A stretch of DNA of 64,000 bases from Dactylonectria macrodidyma. Its lineage: Eukaryota; Ascomycota; Sordariomycetes; Hypocreales; Nectriaceae. Below are positions 30,825 to 42,460 of this stretch, piece after piece; positions within the stretch are counted from its first letter, which is position 1; each line of letters starts with the position of its first letter. A model generated the notes under the pieces. That model was given only the letters and a program-made list of their open reading frames with translations, searched no databases and was not told where the DNA came from. Position numbers and translations under genes: made by a program. The DNA is taken from positions 434,001 through 498,000 of the forward strand of contig JAGMUV010000005.1 in assembly GCA_020744425.1 (NCBI GenBank). Reading direction: 5' to 3'.

Positions 30825-32571
30825 TCAAACGTTAGTAAACTGTGCACCGAAATCGATGTAATAAAAGCCCGCAGGGGAGCTGGCCGGGGCTGTAAAGCTT
30901 TTGATTGCAGCATTGTTGACGATCTGTTGCCCGGTCGGGCTGGTTAACCGCATCGCAATGGGGACATTGAATGGCCCAGTCCCGCTCGGCACTGTCCAGG
31001 AGCCATATCTCTCCTGCGGTCGGCTAGAAGTGTAGTTGGGATCATGGACGAGAGCGACCCATTGATCGGAGCCCGCAGCCTTGATCTCAATTTTGGTGAC
31101 GCTGCCGGGTCCGTTCGTGTTTACCGCCGTGAGTGCGAAGTAATATGGTCCGCCACCGTCACGCAGCCAGAGATACACGTTGCCCGGCTTGGGACAAGGC
31201 ACCCGTTTATAGCGTGTCGGAATCACGCCTGCAGTGAGGCTGCCTTTACCCTGTAGCCGACCCATGGCAATGTCGGAGAGGTCTAGGTGGATGCTGTCAG
31301 ACGGTAGAGGGCACCCGTACTTGAAATCAATTTCGCCGCAATGATCAGCGCCAGGGCCGCCTAGGGGTTTTCCCTTCTTGTTAGACCCGCAGATAGATAT
31401 AAAGGGGACATAAAACGAGCATACTCACAGCACCACTTGGAGTTAGCACTACAGGGGCAGCTGTCGACGACTTCGAGAACAATAGGATCTGTGTATCCAG
31501 TCTCGCCAACTGCATAATCGGTACCGTCCGCTTTTGTGCGGACTAGTTCGAAGCATTCGCCACAGGACAGATAGTTGTCCCTGTCACCGACCAAAGAGGA
31601 CCAGAACTACTCCTGTTAGCTCTACATTAAGAAACTCCACTCTCAGAAATTACTGACTTGCGTGTAGTAGTCACCGTTCGGTGCAGCAAAGTTGCCTCGT
31701 AAGGTAGTGTTTGTGGGGTCTTGGCACAAGATGGGATATGCCGTGCAGAAGGCGTCACATGTGCTTCCCAGCATTGGATCTGTCCAGCTGGCCGTCGAGC
31801 TACCTTTTGTGCATAGCCCATACATGCCGAAGCCGCAGGCCCCGCCGCTTGTTAAGCCAAAATGGGTCGAACGCTGAAGGAAATTAGTATTGAGAAGCAC
31901 ATACAGCTAGAATCGATGCTCACGCTGTAGTGCCAGGCCTCATTGTTAGAAACGTGGTGAATCTCGTCGAACATAGCGCCAGATTTGCAGTCGGCAGATG
32001 GCGGCGTCACGCAAGAGCCAGTGCAGCTCGAACTACAGCTTTCGGACGTGTTTTGGTTAGAGCAGTAGCGAGGGCAGCATACATTGTCGACGAGGGTCCA
32101 TGAGCCGCATGTGCTATCAGCGACACTGGGATAAGCAGACTGTGAGTGCGCCGCGACCACTGCGGTGTCAGTAGTTGTATAAACTGATGAGGTAGATCCA
32201 GTGGCCACCGAGGTGGCTGTTGACTTGCTGGTAGTGCTCGTGCTAGGATTAGACTGAGAGGATCATCAGACAAGGTCCAGAGGTTGTAGGACCAGAGATA
32301 TCAACGTACTTCGGCACCAGGGATACACTGAGAGTAGTAGTCATTAGTGTAGACGCAACCCGAGCCCGATGCGCAACAAGTCGCCCCCGCCCAGCCTATT
32401 CCTCCGCACTGGGCCCTGTGGTATATTAGTCTTTTAATTTTGATAGCTGGCGAGAATCGATGTCTCTTACCAATCCGCTGCACATGACTGTTGCAACGAG
32501 GTATCAATGAGCCCAAGAAAGGCAATTGAGAGAACCAATGATATATGCATGAGGTTTTTCCTTCGAGGCAT
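30825..32571 (-). CDS. Swollenin: CBM1 plus expansin-like protein
   Basis: Six exons: 32571-32471, 32415-32310, 32253-31924, 31873-31658, 31606-31429, 31360-30825; 488 residues, close to the Trichoderma swollenin length. Order: signal sequence (MHISLVLSIAFLGLI, with the ATG at 32550 as an alternative start), a CBM1 cellulose-binding module (WAQCGGIGWAGATCC to YYSQC), a Ser/Thr-rich linker, a cysteine-rich segment, a double-psi beta-barrel domain (THFGLTSGGACGFG, YLSCGECFEL, DSCPCSANSKWCC, HCGEIDF), and an expansin C-terminal beta-sandwich (WLRDGGGPYYFALTAV onward). Swollenins loosen crystalline cellulose and hemicellulose without clear hydrolysis and act outside the cell. The gene is intact. 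Confidence 0.92.
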
Positions 32572-34982
32572 AAACTTGGTAAATTATGCTCTAAGCCCTG
32601 CGCTCTACGCAGATCCAGATGCCAAGAAGGACACTGATGAACTTTTATATTGCCTAGAAATGAGTGCGTAGCATCCCGAGCTCCGGCTCGAAAGATAGGA
32701 GCACCTCGCAGCGGATTGTCGGGTAATCCCTCCGAAAGGGGCGGTAATAATTGCGCTTGTTAAGCCCAGGTATTCCAACCCCATTTTGGTAACCTTTTGA
32801 TAAGTGAGCAAGTCAGAAGATGGCTTGATCCTTGGAACAAGCCCCGCAATCGTACAAGTTTTAAGCCGTAGCAGCACTCACTAGTGATGAGTTCTATGGA
32901 TTTGTTAAACCAAGTAGGTAGCATGAATGTTTTTCTGGGTACAGGAGGTGATGGCGAGCCAACCGGACCACGCCAGAGTCACCTCGGCGTGGGATTCCGG
33001 GCCGACACTTCCAGTGACTATTCTACATGCGCAACAGCATAAGTCATCGGAAGTAGAATTTGGGACACTTGAATCACGCCCCTCGTAAATAACTCCAGCG
33101 TAGAGAATCTCCGGACTGTGGCCACAGGCAGAATAATCGAGGCTGATATTGCTGGATGTGGACATCGGGGCAGTTAACATTACTGAATGCGGACATCGGG
33201 ACAATTGACATTGCTGAATGCAGGACAGCCTCCGAAGGAATCCTTTTAGACCTAGTAACCCCGCCATGCAGAAAGTTATGTATCCATGTTTCTACAGCCA
33301 TTAGTTCCAACGCTAAGATAATTTGCCGGGTATACGGGTAAACTTCCCTTCTCGTAGCGAGTGTTGCATCCTGCTTCGCCTGTGCAGTACGTAGTAGTTC
33401 CTAAGTCCCAGGCATCACCAGATTTCAGGTGGCTGCTGTGGCCTTAATGCAATAGTAACATGCGTTGGCTTTGCATTAGTGGTCACACTCGGGATCTCGG
33501 CACTGGACGAGACTGGTTCTCTCACGGTATTGGACGCTTCCACATAAGTCAGGGTAGGGTAGGGAATCAATCCATCCACGTCAACATTCGACTTTGTGGA
33601 TTGAATTGACGGCTTACTTAGCAAAGTGCTCATGGATTGATGTCCATAATATTGAACCCCTGAAAGACCCCTGTCACATTAAGTCGTATTTCCTAGCCGG
33701 GCAATTCGTGAAGCTATTGCCGAAACTTCTATTGCCTCAATCCTGGTGCTCCTCTGAACAAGCCTGTCCAACAACCTCCTCCAACGCTGTATCGTTAAGC
33801 AGCACGTTCGATAAGCGCATTTTGACTGTGGGAGAAGTTGATGTATTTCTTTAGACAGTTAATGTGGGCATCAAGCCAGATATACGCGTCCTCTGAGGTG
33901 ATTCTTCCATTTGCTTGCGCCGCAGTTGCCTTAATCATCACCAGACCTGGCTAATGTAGGGGTTAGTAGTTATCACAAAGAGTAGAGTCGAAGTTCTTAC
34001 CCCGCGTTGAAGAATGCTTTTATAACGAGTGAGGTACCAGAGCGTATAAAAGCCTTCATGAGCGCTATGCTGGCACATCTGACTGAGCCAAATGCGGTTT
34101 GGCAGTTGGACACCGCGTATCTTAAAAGGTGTGAAAAGCTATGGGATGGGCTTTCCCGAGGGCTGTGGACCAATCGCTCTTTCCTAGCTACGAGATCCCG
34201 CTTTGAGGTATAGAAGGAAACACCCTTGGCAGCGATGCTGGAAATTGGTTCCCGGCATTTAAGATCCATTTCAGGTTTCGGGGTCTGAGGCCGAGAGACT
34301 GTAATGCCATAATGAGGATGGCGGATTCGCTGGGTGAGGTAGGCGGCTATTTTCGTCAAAGTGTCAGTGTTTTAATTTCAAGTGGGTATAGTTAATACTA
34401 CTAAGTTAAACTGGTGATAACATTTAGAGTTAGGTATAGACGGCAGCTACATTGCATCTTTACAGAATGAAGTTCTCTTTTAGAAATCCAGGCATTCTGA
34501 AGGTAGCAATTAAAGGCAAATATAACTTGCCCAAATCGTTAAACACTTCAAGCCCCAGCCTCTTCACGGAGGTACGACGAGAGAGGCACTATTTAAGAGG
34601 AGCATTCTGAGGGTGGGCACATGAACGTCAATGAACGTCAGTCCGAACCATTGTTACTAGAAATACAATACTGCGGGGGATCAGGGGAGCTTATCCGTCC
34701 GTATTGCTTGCTACTCGTGAGCTGCTAGGGTAAACTTAACACCCGATTTCTTGTGACAAGAACCCACCCGTTACAATAGTACATAATATTGCTCAAAAAC
34801 CCACCACCAAGCTCTAAAGCGCCCTCTATGAAAGTCGTGACCTAAAAGTTTTTGAAGAAAGTTCTATGATCGCCCTTCTTCCCGCCCCTTTCCCTTGTTA
34901 CTTCATGTGCTTGCAAAGGTGTGTTGATTACTGCATCGAGAGCCAATCCAGAAAACCATTTTGTTGCCTCGCCTAGCCAAAT
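32572..34982. other. 2.4-kb stretch without a supported gene
   Basis: Contains the swollenin upstream region and the 3' flank of the RTA1 gene. Several open frames of 60-120 codons exist, mostly starting at TTG and without motifs. A short tandem repeat at 33148-33222 is listed separately. Confidence 0.5.
33148..33222. repeat. Short tandem repeat, 31-bp unit, about 2.4 copies
   Basis: Unit 1 begins ATTGCTGGATGTGGACATCG at 33148, unit 2 begins ATTACTGAATGCGGACATCG at 33179, and a partial third begins ATTGCTGAATGC at 33210. The units differ at a few positions. Confidence 0.7.
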
Positions 34983-35950
34983 TTAAGCCATTTCCAGTGA
35001 GCATTGATCGGATTTAGCAGCGCCATAAACACTTCCACTCTTCTTTAGCTGAAAATCAGCCTCACGCCAACGACCTTGAAAGCAGATACCAGGATGGCTA
35101 ATTGCGAGCGAAGCCGTAGCGATAACAACCATCGTACCTTCCAAGAACATAAAGGCTGTCTCGTTTTCAGCCAATTTGCTGTGGTAACCGGCACTGAGCT
35201 CAGCAACCCGGTAGGCGGTTCTGATCAAGATGGTGACCGTAGCGATTGTAAGACCTGGAATTGTGTTAAATAATATGGCCAAGAAGTGACTGCGGAAAAG
35301 ATCTCACAGGCCAGAAACATGTTGAACTTCCAAGACCCTTGCAGCTGGCTAAACTTGGGGTTCCACTTGTCTTTCCCACGGGCGATGCGGAACGCAAGTT
35401 CAGAAGCCAAAATCACGAAAATTGAGATAGCTGCCAAATGAGCTGCAAGGCCGGCCTTCATGACCTTGAGACCGACGTTAATCGTGTCTTGCATGTCACT
35501 GCCAAGCATCGAACCACCAGCTGCTTGCAAAACAAGTGCCACAAAGTCGAAGAGCATGAACGTGATAGTGTATGTGCGGGGGCTAAAGCGAGAATAGTGC
35601 TGCCCGTAGACAGCAATAACTCGGGCGAGACAGAGGTAGACTGCAGCGGTGAAAAAGGCAGGACCGATGGTGATAGTAACAATATACCTGGGTGTCGCTA
35701 CTGTTAGGAGCTTGGCTTGACTAGTGCATATTGGGAATGCGTAGACATACGTCAGAAATCCATCTTGACCAAAGTGCATCCTGATGTGGGAGGCAAAGCC
35801 GACAATTTCTAGAACATGACCACAGAACATGCCGAAAAGGTATCCCCAGGTCCTATGACGTATACCATAGTATAGTTGGGGTGCAATAAGGGAGGCATGG
35901 CAAGCGAGGAAGAAGACATTGCCTCCAAGATTGGGCGTGTCCATCGTCAT
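34983..35950 (-). CDS. RTA1-like seven-helix membrane protein
   Basis: Three exons: 35950-35751, 35687-35308, 35254-34983; 283 residues. The first intron (35750-35688) is a multiple of three, so the unspliced frame stays open; splicing restores GFLTYIVTITIGPAFFTAAVY, the family pattern. Seven hydrophobic helices can be counted, with LCLARVI, FVALVLQAAGG and LIRTAYRVAEL as typical RTA1/lipid-translocating-exporter landmarks. Relatives confer resistance to aminocholesterol or export long-chain bases in yeast; the exact substrate here is unknown. It acts in the plasma membrane. A second RTA1 family member lies at the right edge of the window. Confidence 0.87.
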
Positions 35951-36815
35951 TTTGGCTTGCTGAAGACTTCAAGAAGCGGGAGATGCTGTGAGTTCAATAG
36001 GGGAGGAAAGATGGTCGCGACTGTGTGATGGGGATGACTGATGATATTCTTCCCGGGAGATCCTTTGACCTAAATAAATATATTGAGTCGGGCGGGAATG
36101 AGAAAATTGAATGGCTGTAAGCTGATCAAGTGGTGATTGTTTGATGTATCCCCGCGTCTGGCCAGAATCTTGCTCCACGTGTCAGACCGCGCGGGCTTTT
36201 ACGCAACTCCTATCTCCCGCGGTTGTGCTCTTGGTTCCATCCCAGACGCCTTGACCTTCGGTTGAGGTAGAAAGTCAAACAAGCTATTAACAAACAGCCA
36301 ATCAACATCTGCTCCGATCAGCGAGTCTCTATAGCGGAAGATTGCGTGTGCCGCGCCGAAATGTTGATCGAGAGAGAAGTCCCTGGTTTCAGTAGCTTTG
36401 GCTATGGAGCCTTCAGCCTCTACTCGGCCTCTACTCAGCCTCATGATCGCGGTTGATGATGGCAATCGTATCTCGCCCTGGCAGTAGTCACCTTGCTATT
36501 GCGCCCATCTCCACAGGTGGCAGACAATAAGATCCCGTTCACCGCGTTGCGGGGCTAGCACCTAGTCTAACTAAATTGCCTTTAGGGTGGTCTATTCATT
36601 AGTCATTGATCGTAGCGGCTATGGTACTTTACCTTCCTGATCCGAATACCAATCGCGCTCTGGGCAAGCGGAATAAAAACGCTCCGTGTGGAGCACCTCT
36701 GTTGCTAGTTTCTCAGCTTCGTCTGGCTGGGTCTCGATCCTGAATTGCCACTGACTCGAGCCAGTTTCATGAACTTGACTGTCTTCACGGCTACGTTTTA
36801 CCACCATCCTTCAAA
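35951..36815. promoter_or_regulatory. Divergent promoter region, RTA1 gene / MDR oxidoreductase
   Basis: 865 bp between two divergently transcribed starts (35950 minus, 36816 plus). No supported gene and no motif I can name. Confidence 0.45.
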
Positions 36816-37829
36816 ATGACGACTCAAATGCGCGCCTGGCAAGCCTCCAGCCCGGGCTCCTTCTCCACGACCTTGACTCTCACCTCTATTCCTCGCCCTT
36901 CCGGACCTCTTCAGCCTGGCCAAGTCCTCGTTGAAGTCTCTCGTGCAGGTCTCAATCCAGCCGACTACAAAATGTGCGAGGTCGGTTTCGCCTCTCGCAT
37001 GATGACGACCTTCCCGAAGACTCCAGGCATGGACCTTGCCGGCCGCATCGTCGACGTCGCAGAGGACGTCACAGATGTGAAGAAGGGGGATACGGTCATG
37101 GCGCGTGCTACACCGACTAGAGCCGCAGGATCTTTATCGGAACAAATTGTTGTGGATCACGATGGATACACTCCTATCCCAGAGTCCTTCGATCTTGACC
37201 AAGCCGCCGGTGCACCTACAGCAGGGCTCACAGCATATCAATCCATAGCCCCCTACGTCAAGTCTGGTGATAGTGTCTTCTTGAACGGAGGCTCCGGTGG
37301 TGTAGGCCTCTTCGGCATCCAAGTGGCAAAGGCCCTTGGCTGCCACGTCACAGTCACATGCTCATCTGCCAAGGCAGAGTTGTGCAAGTCCCTCGGCGCC
37401 GACGACATAATAGACTACAAGAACTCCGACGTGCTCACCGAGTTGCAGAAGAACGGTCAGGTATTCGCCGTATGCGTCGACAACGTCGGCAACTCGCCTC
37501 CCAACCTGTACGCCTCCTCACACACGTTCTTGAAGGAGGGTGCAAAATTTATCTTCGTCGGTGGCGCTATTGATGCGAGCAATATTGTCAGTCTATCGAA
37601 GAGTCTCATGCTGCCGGGATTCCTAGGCGGCGGGAAGCGCAAATTCACTGCCTACATGACGAATCAGAAGAGAGCAGACCTTGAGCAGATCCGAGATTGG
37701 CTGGTCGAGGGGAAGGTGAGGTCCGTTATTGGTCCAATCCTTGAGTTCAAAGAGGCGGATAAGGCTATTCAGAAGTTGAGGGAGGGGTTGAGCACGGGCA
37801 AGATTATCGTGAGGGTTCAGGAGAAGTGA
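36816..37829 (+). CDS. Zinc-independent MDR oxidoreductase (quinone/enoyl reductase-like)
   Basis: 337 residues in one exon from the ATG at 36816. N-terminal GroES-like fold: RAGLNPADYKMCE near residue 48, TPGMDLAGRIVDV near residue 70. Then the Rossmann domain: AGAPTAGLTAYQSI, VFLNGGSGGVGLFGIQVAKALG (cofactor glycine motif AxxGGVG type), CSSAKAELCKSLGADDIIDY. Zinc-binding cysteines are missing. It probably reduces a quinone, enone or reactive aldehyde with NADPH; fungal relatives act in stress response or in secondary-metabolite pathways. It differs clearly from the quinone oxidoreductase at 9584-10629, so they are not a recent duplication. Confidence 0.88.
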   Translation: MTTQMRAWQASSPGSFSTTLTLTSIPRPSGPLQPGQVLVEVSRAGLNPADYKMCEVGFASRMMTTFPKTPGMDLAGRIVDVAEDVTDVKKGDTVMARATPTRAAGSLSEQIVVDHDGYTPIPESFDLDQAAGAPTAGLTAYQSIAPYVKSGDSVFLNGGSGGVGLFGIQVAKALGCHVTVTCSSAKAELCKSLGADDIIDYKNSDVLTELQKNGQVFAVCVDNVGNSPPNLYASSHTFLKEGAKFIFVGGAIDASNIVSLSKSLMLPGFLGGGKRKFTAYMTNQKRADLEQIRDWLVEGKVRSVIGPILEFKEADKAIQKLREGLSTGKIIVRVQEK

Positions 37830-38724
37830 ACTGCCTAAGATGCCAAGTTGCGATAATATTTGGGATTAGCAGACTATCTAAAGAGCGGGAGGCATGTCAT
37901 GTATACTGAGAAAAGAGAAGGGAAAAAAATATTTCTGGACAAGGAGAAGCATACCATCTCCCAAATTTCTTATCCAAAAATATGACCAGATCCCTAGGAT
38001 GATGTGCCAGAACCTTCATCCATTGCTTCCAATGCCAAATAACATGGGTACTCTGAGCCTGCAGCGGAAATGTCCGAATGCCCTCCTCTGACAAACACTC
38101 AGACTTAGAGCTCCACTTTGAGCCTCAGCCTCAGCCTTAGCCAAATGACGTTGAGCAGCACAAATAGCTAAGTGCATGCAGGAGTCGTCAGCACTAACGG
38201 AGAAGGGTCATCCCAACAGCTCATAATTCCGGAGCCAAGCCCGCCGCGGTGCACATTAGCATCTGAGCACGGCATTTTCATATTCAGATTAAAAGTTATA
38301 AACATAAAACTAGCTAGCTGATAACAAGAGGGATTGGCAATGGGATGCCCTGTTGGGATGGGAATCTGGTCGGCGCTTCCGAGGCTGAATGATCCGAGGA
38401 TGCTAAGACGTTGCCAGTGGGTGGAGGTTTAAGGTGGCATTGAGATAATATCCTGAGCGAGTCTTGGGTCACATTTAATAAATAACAAGAAAAAAAATAA
38501 GGTGATGGTGGGTTATGGGTAGCTGTGGATATTTTGGAGATATTTTGGAGGGATATATGATCAAGGAGGTGAAGCAAGCAGGTGGCATCGTGGCTAGATG
38601 TCATAACTAAGCTTCACAGATAACTTTATTGCCCTGCTTACTATCTGCCATCTTGCGCTGCTTTTTGGTCTTATCATTTTTGTTTTCATTTTAACACTCT
38701 CGTTTCAGCCTCACATCGTCCCAA
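37830..38724. other. Intergenic DNA between convergent genes
   Basis: 895 bp between the MDR oxidoreductase stop and the FAD monooxygenase stop. AT-rich, with no supported gene. Confidence 0.5.
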
Positions 38725-40182
38725 CTATTGGACCACGGTGGGAGCAACCTGAGAGCTAGCATCCACAGCCTTAGGACCCGACTCCTTGAAGTAGTGCCGC
38801 TCCGACAAATCAAACTTGCCCGTCGCAGGAAGCGACAGTGCCTGAATAGTGCCCTTCCTCCCGCTCTTCACATCAGCCGCCAGCTGGTCAAAATGCTCCT
38901 CGGCATCGGCCTTGGCGTCAAAGTCCAGAACCCAGGCCATGCGCGGGATGTTGAGCACCTCCGGGTGCTCCTTGATGAAGTCCGACTCCCAGTCGATGTA
39001 GTGCATGTCATCACGCGCTGTGATGGATGACCGATGGATCACATCGGACCGGTTGAAGCGGATGCGCTCGAATACTTGTAATGCGAGTGGAACGTCGCCA
39101 AGGGCCTTTTCGAGGCATACGGCTAGTACGACGCCGTCTTCTACGGCTTGGCAGCCTCCTTGCGCTGAGGTTGGGAGATGGCAGTGGGCAGCGTCGCCAA
39201 TGGCACAGCTACGCTTGTTCTTGCCTAGCCAGGTCGTGATGGGCTCGCGCCAGACGAGTTTGTAGTCGATAATCTTGTCTGTTGGCGTGAGGCGAACGAT
39301 TTCCTTGCAGATGTCGGCAAACTTGGCCTCTTCTAGATAGGCCATTGCATCGTCGATGTTCCCGGGAAATGACCAGGACTCTGAAATGTCATCTCCATCC
39401 TATTAGCAAGTTAGCTATGCATCACACAGGTATTCAAGACCCTTAGGTGGAGGTACCTTGTGCGTAAACACCCAGGCCAAGTCCTTGCCCTCCTTCCACG
39501 TATAGACTAGCATATGGAGGTCTTTGCCCACCCACATTCCAGTGAAGTTGGGGCTCTTGCGGCAGAGTGGGCCAATCAAGGGGTGGTTGCGATGCTCGTC
39601 GGTGATGTGGCAGTGAGCACGATAGATGGCGTATCCGCTGTTGACCTTATTCTCTGGCAGACCGAGGATCTGCGTGCGGCCCAGTGACTTGGGTCCATCA
39701 GAGGCAGCGACGACATCGGCTGTGTACTTTACACCAGCCTCAGTGAGCACAGCCAACTCATCGTCGTTGTCAATATACTCGACAACCTTTTCCCCAAAGC
39801 GCATATCAACGCCGATCCGGGTAGCGTAGTTGCACACAATCTCATGCATCTCACCACGATGTCCCGCAAGAAGACGATAGTAATGCTCCTGCTTGAGTAG
39901 AAACGGCTCCTCGAGGACCTTTGCGCCGTCGAACTTGAAGTACTCGAACTGGTCCGTGTCGTTGAGACAGACTTCCATCAACTCGCGGGCCACACTGCCA
40001 CCGTCCCAGCGCTCCATGTGCATGCCGCCGTTGGGCGAAAAGTCGAGAATATCGCCATAGTTGCGGCTTGTCGGGTAGCTCTCGAGGAGGGTTACCTTCA
40101 TGCCACGGTGGCGACACTCGATGGCGGCGGTTAGGCCTGCGAAGCCAGCGCCGACGATGACGATGTGTAGATTAGAAGCCAT
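38725..40182 (-). CDS. FAD-dependent aromatic monooxygenase (salicylate hydroxylase-like)
   Basis: Two exons: 40182-39457 and 39399-38725, 466 residues. The intron has donor GTACCT, a GCTAAC branch point and acceptor AATAG, joining AWVFTHK to DGDDISESWSFPG. Motifs: IVIVGAGFAGLTAAIECRHRG (FAD dinucleotide-binding GxGxxG) at residue 6, VVAASDGPKSLGR (DG motif, FAD and NADPH contact), and CAIGDAAHCHLPTSAQGGCQAVEDG (GDAAH motif with the second FAD contact). These define group A flavoprotein hydroxylases, which hydroxylate aromatic substrates using NAD(P)H and oxygen. Exact substrate unknown. It is tandem on the same strand with the P450 just beyond, which suggests possible joint use. Confidence 0.9.
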
Positions 40183-40899
40183 TTGAGTTTAATTGTTGAG
40201 TAGTTTAACTTAGTTGTTGAGACTGTCCATACCCATTAACACCAAGGATATCGTTGAATAAATGTTCAATGGCTATCACGAACATCAACTCGGGATCCGC
40301 GGGTCTCGCATTGCGGTGTCTAGCGGAGGCGACCGCGTCAGATGATGAGGATACGCTAGTCGCTATCTCGATTGCTGCCGAGATTATGATAATTGAGGAG
40401 GCGATGACACGGATGTTTATGCTATTGGCCAGCGTCAATCTAGCGCCCATCCCCCATTCATCATGCGCTAGCTCATGGTGTTTCTAGCGATAACCATTCC
40501 TTTCCGACGTTCCGATCGCCCCGATACTGCCACGGCTGTGATTCCCAGGCCGTGGCTTCGTCCGGTTTCCAATAGGGCCATTGATGAGGTACAGCAAGAC
40601 GGCATCAATATTCAGATGTTCCAAGAGCCTGAGCGATTATCAAACAAATCCCTGGTTTGTGCAATGTAATTGAATTATTTTTGCATACATGATTTTTCCT
40701 TGCCAGCCTTGCCACCTTCAGGATACATTTGCACACATGTTCCAAGTAATTGCGAGTGGTTGATAGTGTCGCATCATGAAACCGGGTGACGTCAAATTCG
40801 GGAAAGAAAATAGACACATTTACTTCGTAACAATTGAATGCCGAAACAAACTTGATGATCGTATTGAGAAATCTTAAGTGAGACCTGCCTACTCAGCCA
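40183..40899. other. Intergenic DNA, FAD monooxygenase upstream region
   Basis: 717 bp between the FAD monooxygenase start and the P450 stop, both on the minus strand. It should hold the monooxygenase promoter. Open frames of 60-80 codons begin at TTG and show no motif. Confidence 0.5.
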
Positions 40900-42460
40900 C
40901 TAACGACGAACCATCTTCACCTTCAGCTGGTGCTGAGGCGTAAACCACCAATTTGTAAACCTTCCGTTTCCATCTCCAATAAGTTCCAAGTCATATCTCA
41001 ACAAGAGAGTAGGGATCAGTTTAGTAACCTCCATGATGCTAATATGTTTTCCGCTGCATGAATGGGCACCATGACCAAATGCGAAGAATGATCGGTTCAT
41101 GAGTCGAAAATGCTCTTCGTCGGCGCATCCCTCTCCAATAATCCATCGCTCGGGCTTGAAGACATCAGGATCTGGAAATACTGCGGCATCTCGGTGTAGA
41201 ACCCATGGAGACATGCCAACTTCCGCACCCGCGCCAAGTCGATAGCCACCGATGACGGCTCCACCAGCTGGTACAGTGCGTCCGAGGAGTTGTCCCACCG
41301 ACGGGTGCATGCGCATGGCTTCTTGTACGACAGCTTTGAGGTAGGGTACACTGTGCGCTTGCTGAAAGCGTACGGGCTCAGAAAGGTTATCGCGAACCTC
41401 AGCGCAAAGCCGGCTGTAAACGGTCTTATTCGTGAGAGTATGGTACACTATGGCTCTCATGGCAATAGCTGTCGTATCAGAGCCAGCAGAGACATTTCCA
41501 AACGCATGCGTAATGATCTCGCGGTCGTCGATGGATTTAGGATTCGTGTTCTGGTTCAATGCCAGACGGTTGAGGAATGTCATGGCATCACCCTCAGCAG
41601 GGGGAGAAGTCCGAAACTTTTGTAATTCTCTGGCAGTAATCTGAATCATCGCCTCAGATGAAGTGTCGCCCTTTGTTGCTAGTTGAGCTATCCTGGAGTT
41701 CCCTAAGAGGTACGGATGGAGCCAAGCCACATGTCCAAACTGGTATCACGAGTGTCAATTTGGGATATGCACTAGGAAGGATGAGACTCACAATGGACAT
41801 GTATGCCGTAAATAAATCGATGCTCTTGAAGAAGTTGAGCTCATCTCCTTTTTCCAGGTAGCCGAAGTCGCTCCCAAACGTCAAGCTGCAAACAGCATCC
41901 ATGGCGAAGCGCTTGAGGAATTCGCCCAAATCACAAACTGCGCTTGCCTGCGCATGATCGTCCAAGATGTTGATGAGGCGGGAGATGACGGGTTCGACCC
42001 AAGGCTCGACCTGGATGAGACCATTCAAGCTGTACGCATTTGCCGCGTTTCTCTTCATACGCGAGTGCAGCGCCTTATCGTTGCGGATGACGAATGGATC
42101 CGGTACCAGGCCTTGCTCGTCGTGGACGGCCGAAAGATCATAGAATGGTGACTTTGTGAATTTTGTAGTGATTCCGTAGAGCTGATTGATTTCATTAGTG
42201 TCGGCGACGGACACCAGGTTTGGAGCCACCCGCACGACGTTGCCGTAACGAGCATGTAGCTTGAGATCTTGAGCGTGATGCTGGCCTTTATAAACGGACC
42301 ACATGCGAGGGATCGTGGAGAAGGAATTGAGCCATGGCCCTGGGACTCTATTCAAGCCCTTTTGGTACCGGTTCGATACGAAGTAGATAATGAAAAGAGA
42401 GGCAATTGCGTATTGCCAGTATGTGCTAAGAAGCGCAACTACCGTAGCCGACACAGCCAT
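40900..42460 (-). CDS. Cytochrome P450 (pisatin demethylase-like)
   Basis: Two exons: 42460-41792 and 41739-40900, 502 residues. The upstream frame starts at a TTG; the ATG at 42460 gives MAVSATVVALLSTYWQYAIASLFIIYF, a membrane anchor. The intron joins FTAYMSI to FGHVAWLHPYLLG. P450 signatures: GPWLNSFSTIPRMW after the anchor, I-helix oxygen motif AGSDTTAI, K-helix EAMR, PERW region, and the heme loop FAFGHGAHSCSGKHI with the axial cysteine. Similarity to the pisatin-demethylase/benzoate-hydroxylase-like group is judged from the N-terminal third only. It should act in the ER with a P450 reductase. All key residues are present. Confidence 0.9.

Noticed and set aside
33594..34359. Open frames of 68-120 codons on both strands
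   Set aside because: Mostly TTG starts, no conserved motif, and mutually overlapping. Not supportable.
40254..40487. 77-codon plus-strand frame before the FAD monooxygenase
   Set aside because: It starts at TTG, has no motif, and lies in promoter sequence.
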